59,693 nt of DNA from an uncultured bacterium (lineage in GTDB: Bacteria; Pseudomonadota; Gammaproteobacteria; Burkholderiales; CAIKXV01), in the NCBI GenBank assembly GCA_903873475.1, contig CAIQON010000282.1:1-59693 (forward strand), given 5' to 3'. Numbering within the stretch: position 1 is the first letter of the stretch; the number at the start of each line of letters is the position of its first letter. Positions 57,858 to 59,693 of the stretch are shown here, one piece after another. The position numbers were made by a program, and so were the translations under genes. Below the pieces are notes generated by a model. That model was not told the origin of the DNA. It did no database searches and worked only from the letters and a program-made list of their open reading frames with translations.

Positions 57858-58250
57858 TCGCGTCGCCGACCTGGTCGGTATCCGCAACCGATTCAGGGCG
57901 AATGCCTGCGCTCGGTCGGGCAGGCGGTGACCTGGGTGGACTGATCGGGCCCGGGAGTGCAGCGTTCGCCTGCCCTGCTGATCGCAACGGCGCGTGTCCT
58001 GCCCGGCGCCCACTCTTGGTATCATCCACGAGTTGAGCTGGCGCCTTCGAAGTTCCAGGCCGCGATCCTGAGCAGCATCCCCGCGGCCCCGCAGAGCAGT
58101 TCCGCACGGCGATGTCGGCAGTTCCATGCGGTTCGCGGTTGGAGCCAGGCCCCCCGGGGCAGCCCGCGGCGCCTGCCGGCGTTTCCATGCAGCCTCGACA
58201 GCCCCAGACCGCAGCCAGATGCCGCGCTTCCACGAACGGAGAAACACAAG

Positions 58251-59627
58251 ATGAGTGCAACCCTCGACCTGCTGAAGATCGCCCAGGAAGAAGCCAGCGG
58301 CGACCTGTTCAAGTACCTCGACAGCATCTACAAGCGTTCCGACGTCAAGCTCGAAGGCTCGCCCGACGCGATCCTCTGGGAAGGCGGCAACCCCGCCGGC
58401 GGCGTGAAGCCGGTCGCCCACACCTTCACCGATACCTTCGCGCTCAACGGCACGCTGATGGCACTCGACGTGCTCGGCCTGCCCTACCTCGGCGTGCCGA
58501 TGATGGCGCAGTACCGCCACGACACGAAACTCGCCTGCCTCGACTGGTTTGGCAAGCTGCCCTACACCTCGATCAAGTGGTCGACCGCGGGTGACTTCCT
58601 GGTGAACGACGGTGGCAAGAAGGTCGTCGTGTTCGGCAAGTCGGCCAACGCGCCGCTGCGCACTTCCGCCGGCGTTTACTGCAACGTGCGTCCGTACGGC
58701 CCGATCACCGCGGTGCGTTGCATGCCCTGCCTGCCCTACTCGCAGGACAAGAAGAAGTTCAAGGTCGATCCCGAGACCGGCATCGTCCACTCCGAGATGA
58801 ACACCCCCGGCATCCGCATGGCCCATGCCGGACGCCTGTTCCTCAAGATGGTGCACGAGACCGGCCAGCTCGGCCGCGTCGCGATGAAGCCGACCCAGGC
58901 CCAGGAAGACGCGATCAACGCCGGCCTGCTGCGCTGGATGCTCCAGGGCACGAAGTTCAAGCTGGTGCGCAAGTATTCGGTCGATGCGTACGAAGAGCAC
59001 AAGGACAACGTCGACGCGATCGTCAAGCTGCTGCCGAAGGACTTCAAGGCCGGCATGGAGAACTGGGGCGGCGAGATCAGCGAGCATATCGCCGACACCA
59101 ACTACGGCCTGCTGCTGCATGACGTGATCCGCCACCGCAAGTCGATCGTGCTCGGCACCGACCTCGACGGCGACCGCCTGACCGACCTGATGGCCGACGG
59201 CCCGCAGGTGCTGCGTGATTTCGGCCAGATGGTGCTCGACCACGCCAAGACCGGCATGGACATGAACAAGGTCTGGACCGACATGGGCTTCACCATGAAG
59301 AACGGCCGCGACATGACCAGCGTGATGTACCGCATGGTCGGCGAGCCGATCTACGAACAGACACTCGGTTCGGCCGATGCGATGCTCACCCGCCTGCTCG
59401 ACGGCGACGAGACGGTCGGCGGCACGAAAGATCCCTACGATCCACGCATCCACTTCGTGCTGATCAACGACGCGTACAAGGCCGCGAACCCGGGCCACAC
59501 GCAACTGCACAAGTGGCTCGACGACCAGCTCGCGACCTTCGACTCCATCTACGATCCGAAGCGTCCGAAGTACATCGACGGCTACTTGAAGCTCAAGGCG
59601 GCGATCAAGCCGTGGGGCAGCCAGTAA
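58251..59627 (+). CDS. uncharacterised 459-aa protein
   Basis: clean ORF with GGAGA RBS-like sequence; CMPC motif (AVRCMPCLPYSQDKKKF); no family recognised by eye. Confidence 0.85.
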   Translation: MSATLDLLKIAQEEASGDLFKYLDSIYKRSDVKLEGSPDAILWEGGNPAGGVKPVAHTFTDTFALNGTLMALDVLGLPYLGVPMMAQYRHDTKLACLDWFGKLPYTSIKWSTAGDFLVNDGGKKVVVFGKSANAPLRTSAGVYCNVRPYGPITAVRCMPCLPYSQDKKKFKVDPETGIVHSEMNTPGIRMAHAGRLFLKMVHETGQLGRVAMKPTQAQEDAINAGLLRWMLQGTKFKLVRKYSVDAYEEHKDNVDAIVKLLPKDFKAGMENWGGEISEHIADTNYGLLLHDVIRHRKSIVLGTDLDGDRLTDLMADGPQVLRDFGQMVLDHAKTGMDMNKVWTDMGFTMKNGRDMTSVMYRMVGEPIYEQTLGSADAMLTRLLDGDETVGGTKDPYDPRIHFVLINDAYKAANPGHTQLHKWLDDQLATFDSIYDPKRPKYIDGYLKLKAAIKPWGSQ

Positions 59628-59650
59628 CCCGCTAGACCCGTGGGGAATGT

Positions 59651-59693
59651 GGGGGGTCAGGTCTTGAGTTTTGCAGAAAGCAAAATTCAAGAC
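59651..59693 (+). repeat. REP-like copy at window end, with hairpin
   Basis: GGGGGGTCAG followed by GTCTTGAGTTTTGC-AGAAA-GCAAAATTCAAGAC (14-bp stem, one mismatch). Confidence 0.88.

Overview
High-GC (Burkholderiales/betaproteobacterial-looking) chromosomal window with about 50 supportable CDSs. I saw no rRNA, tRNA, CRISPR array or prophage. Main content: (i) MarR/CMD and assorted catabolic oxidoreductases and hydrolases, plus a complete minus-strand BMP-type ABC importer with an ALDH (1-15 kb). (ii) A co-oriented plus-strand catabolic cluster (about 18.2-36.0 kb) divergent from an FCD-type GntR regulator. It holds two paralogous DHPON-hydrolase/FrsA-like alpha/beta hydrolases, two M24-fold proteins with degenerate metal sites, a Rid protein lacking the canonical Arg, an aldo/keto reductase, an exported amidohydrolase placed inside a 2-oxoacid dehydrogenase (E1a/E1b/E2) locus, and five Bug/TctC binding proteins (seven in the window) with no TctA/TctB. 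(iii) A RAYT (Y1/HUH transposase) with associated REP-like sequences; a further copy lies 22 kb away at the window end. (iv) A TAXI-TRAP transporter, XerD, folB, plsY and tsaD, and a TonB receptor/PepSY/DUF2946 metal-uptake-like locus with a His-rich loop. (v) An ADP-forming acyl-CoA synthetase with an acyl-CoA dehydrogenase, two divergent PIN-toxin TA modules, and a 459-aa protein I cannot assign. The best candidate for an undescribed system is the GntR-controlled cluster with a perfect double-palindrome operator and several proteins with altered active sites. All family calls come from reading motifs; no searches were run.
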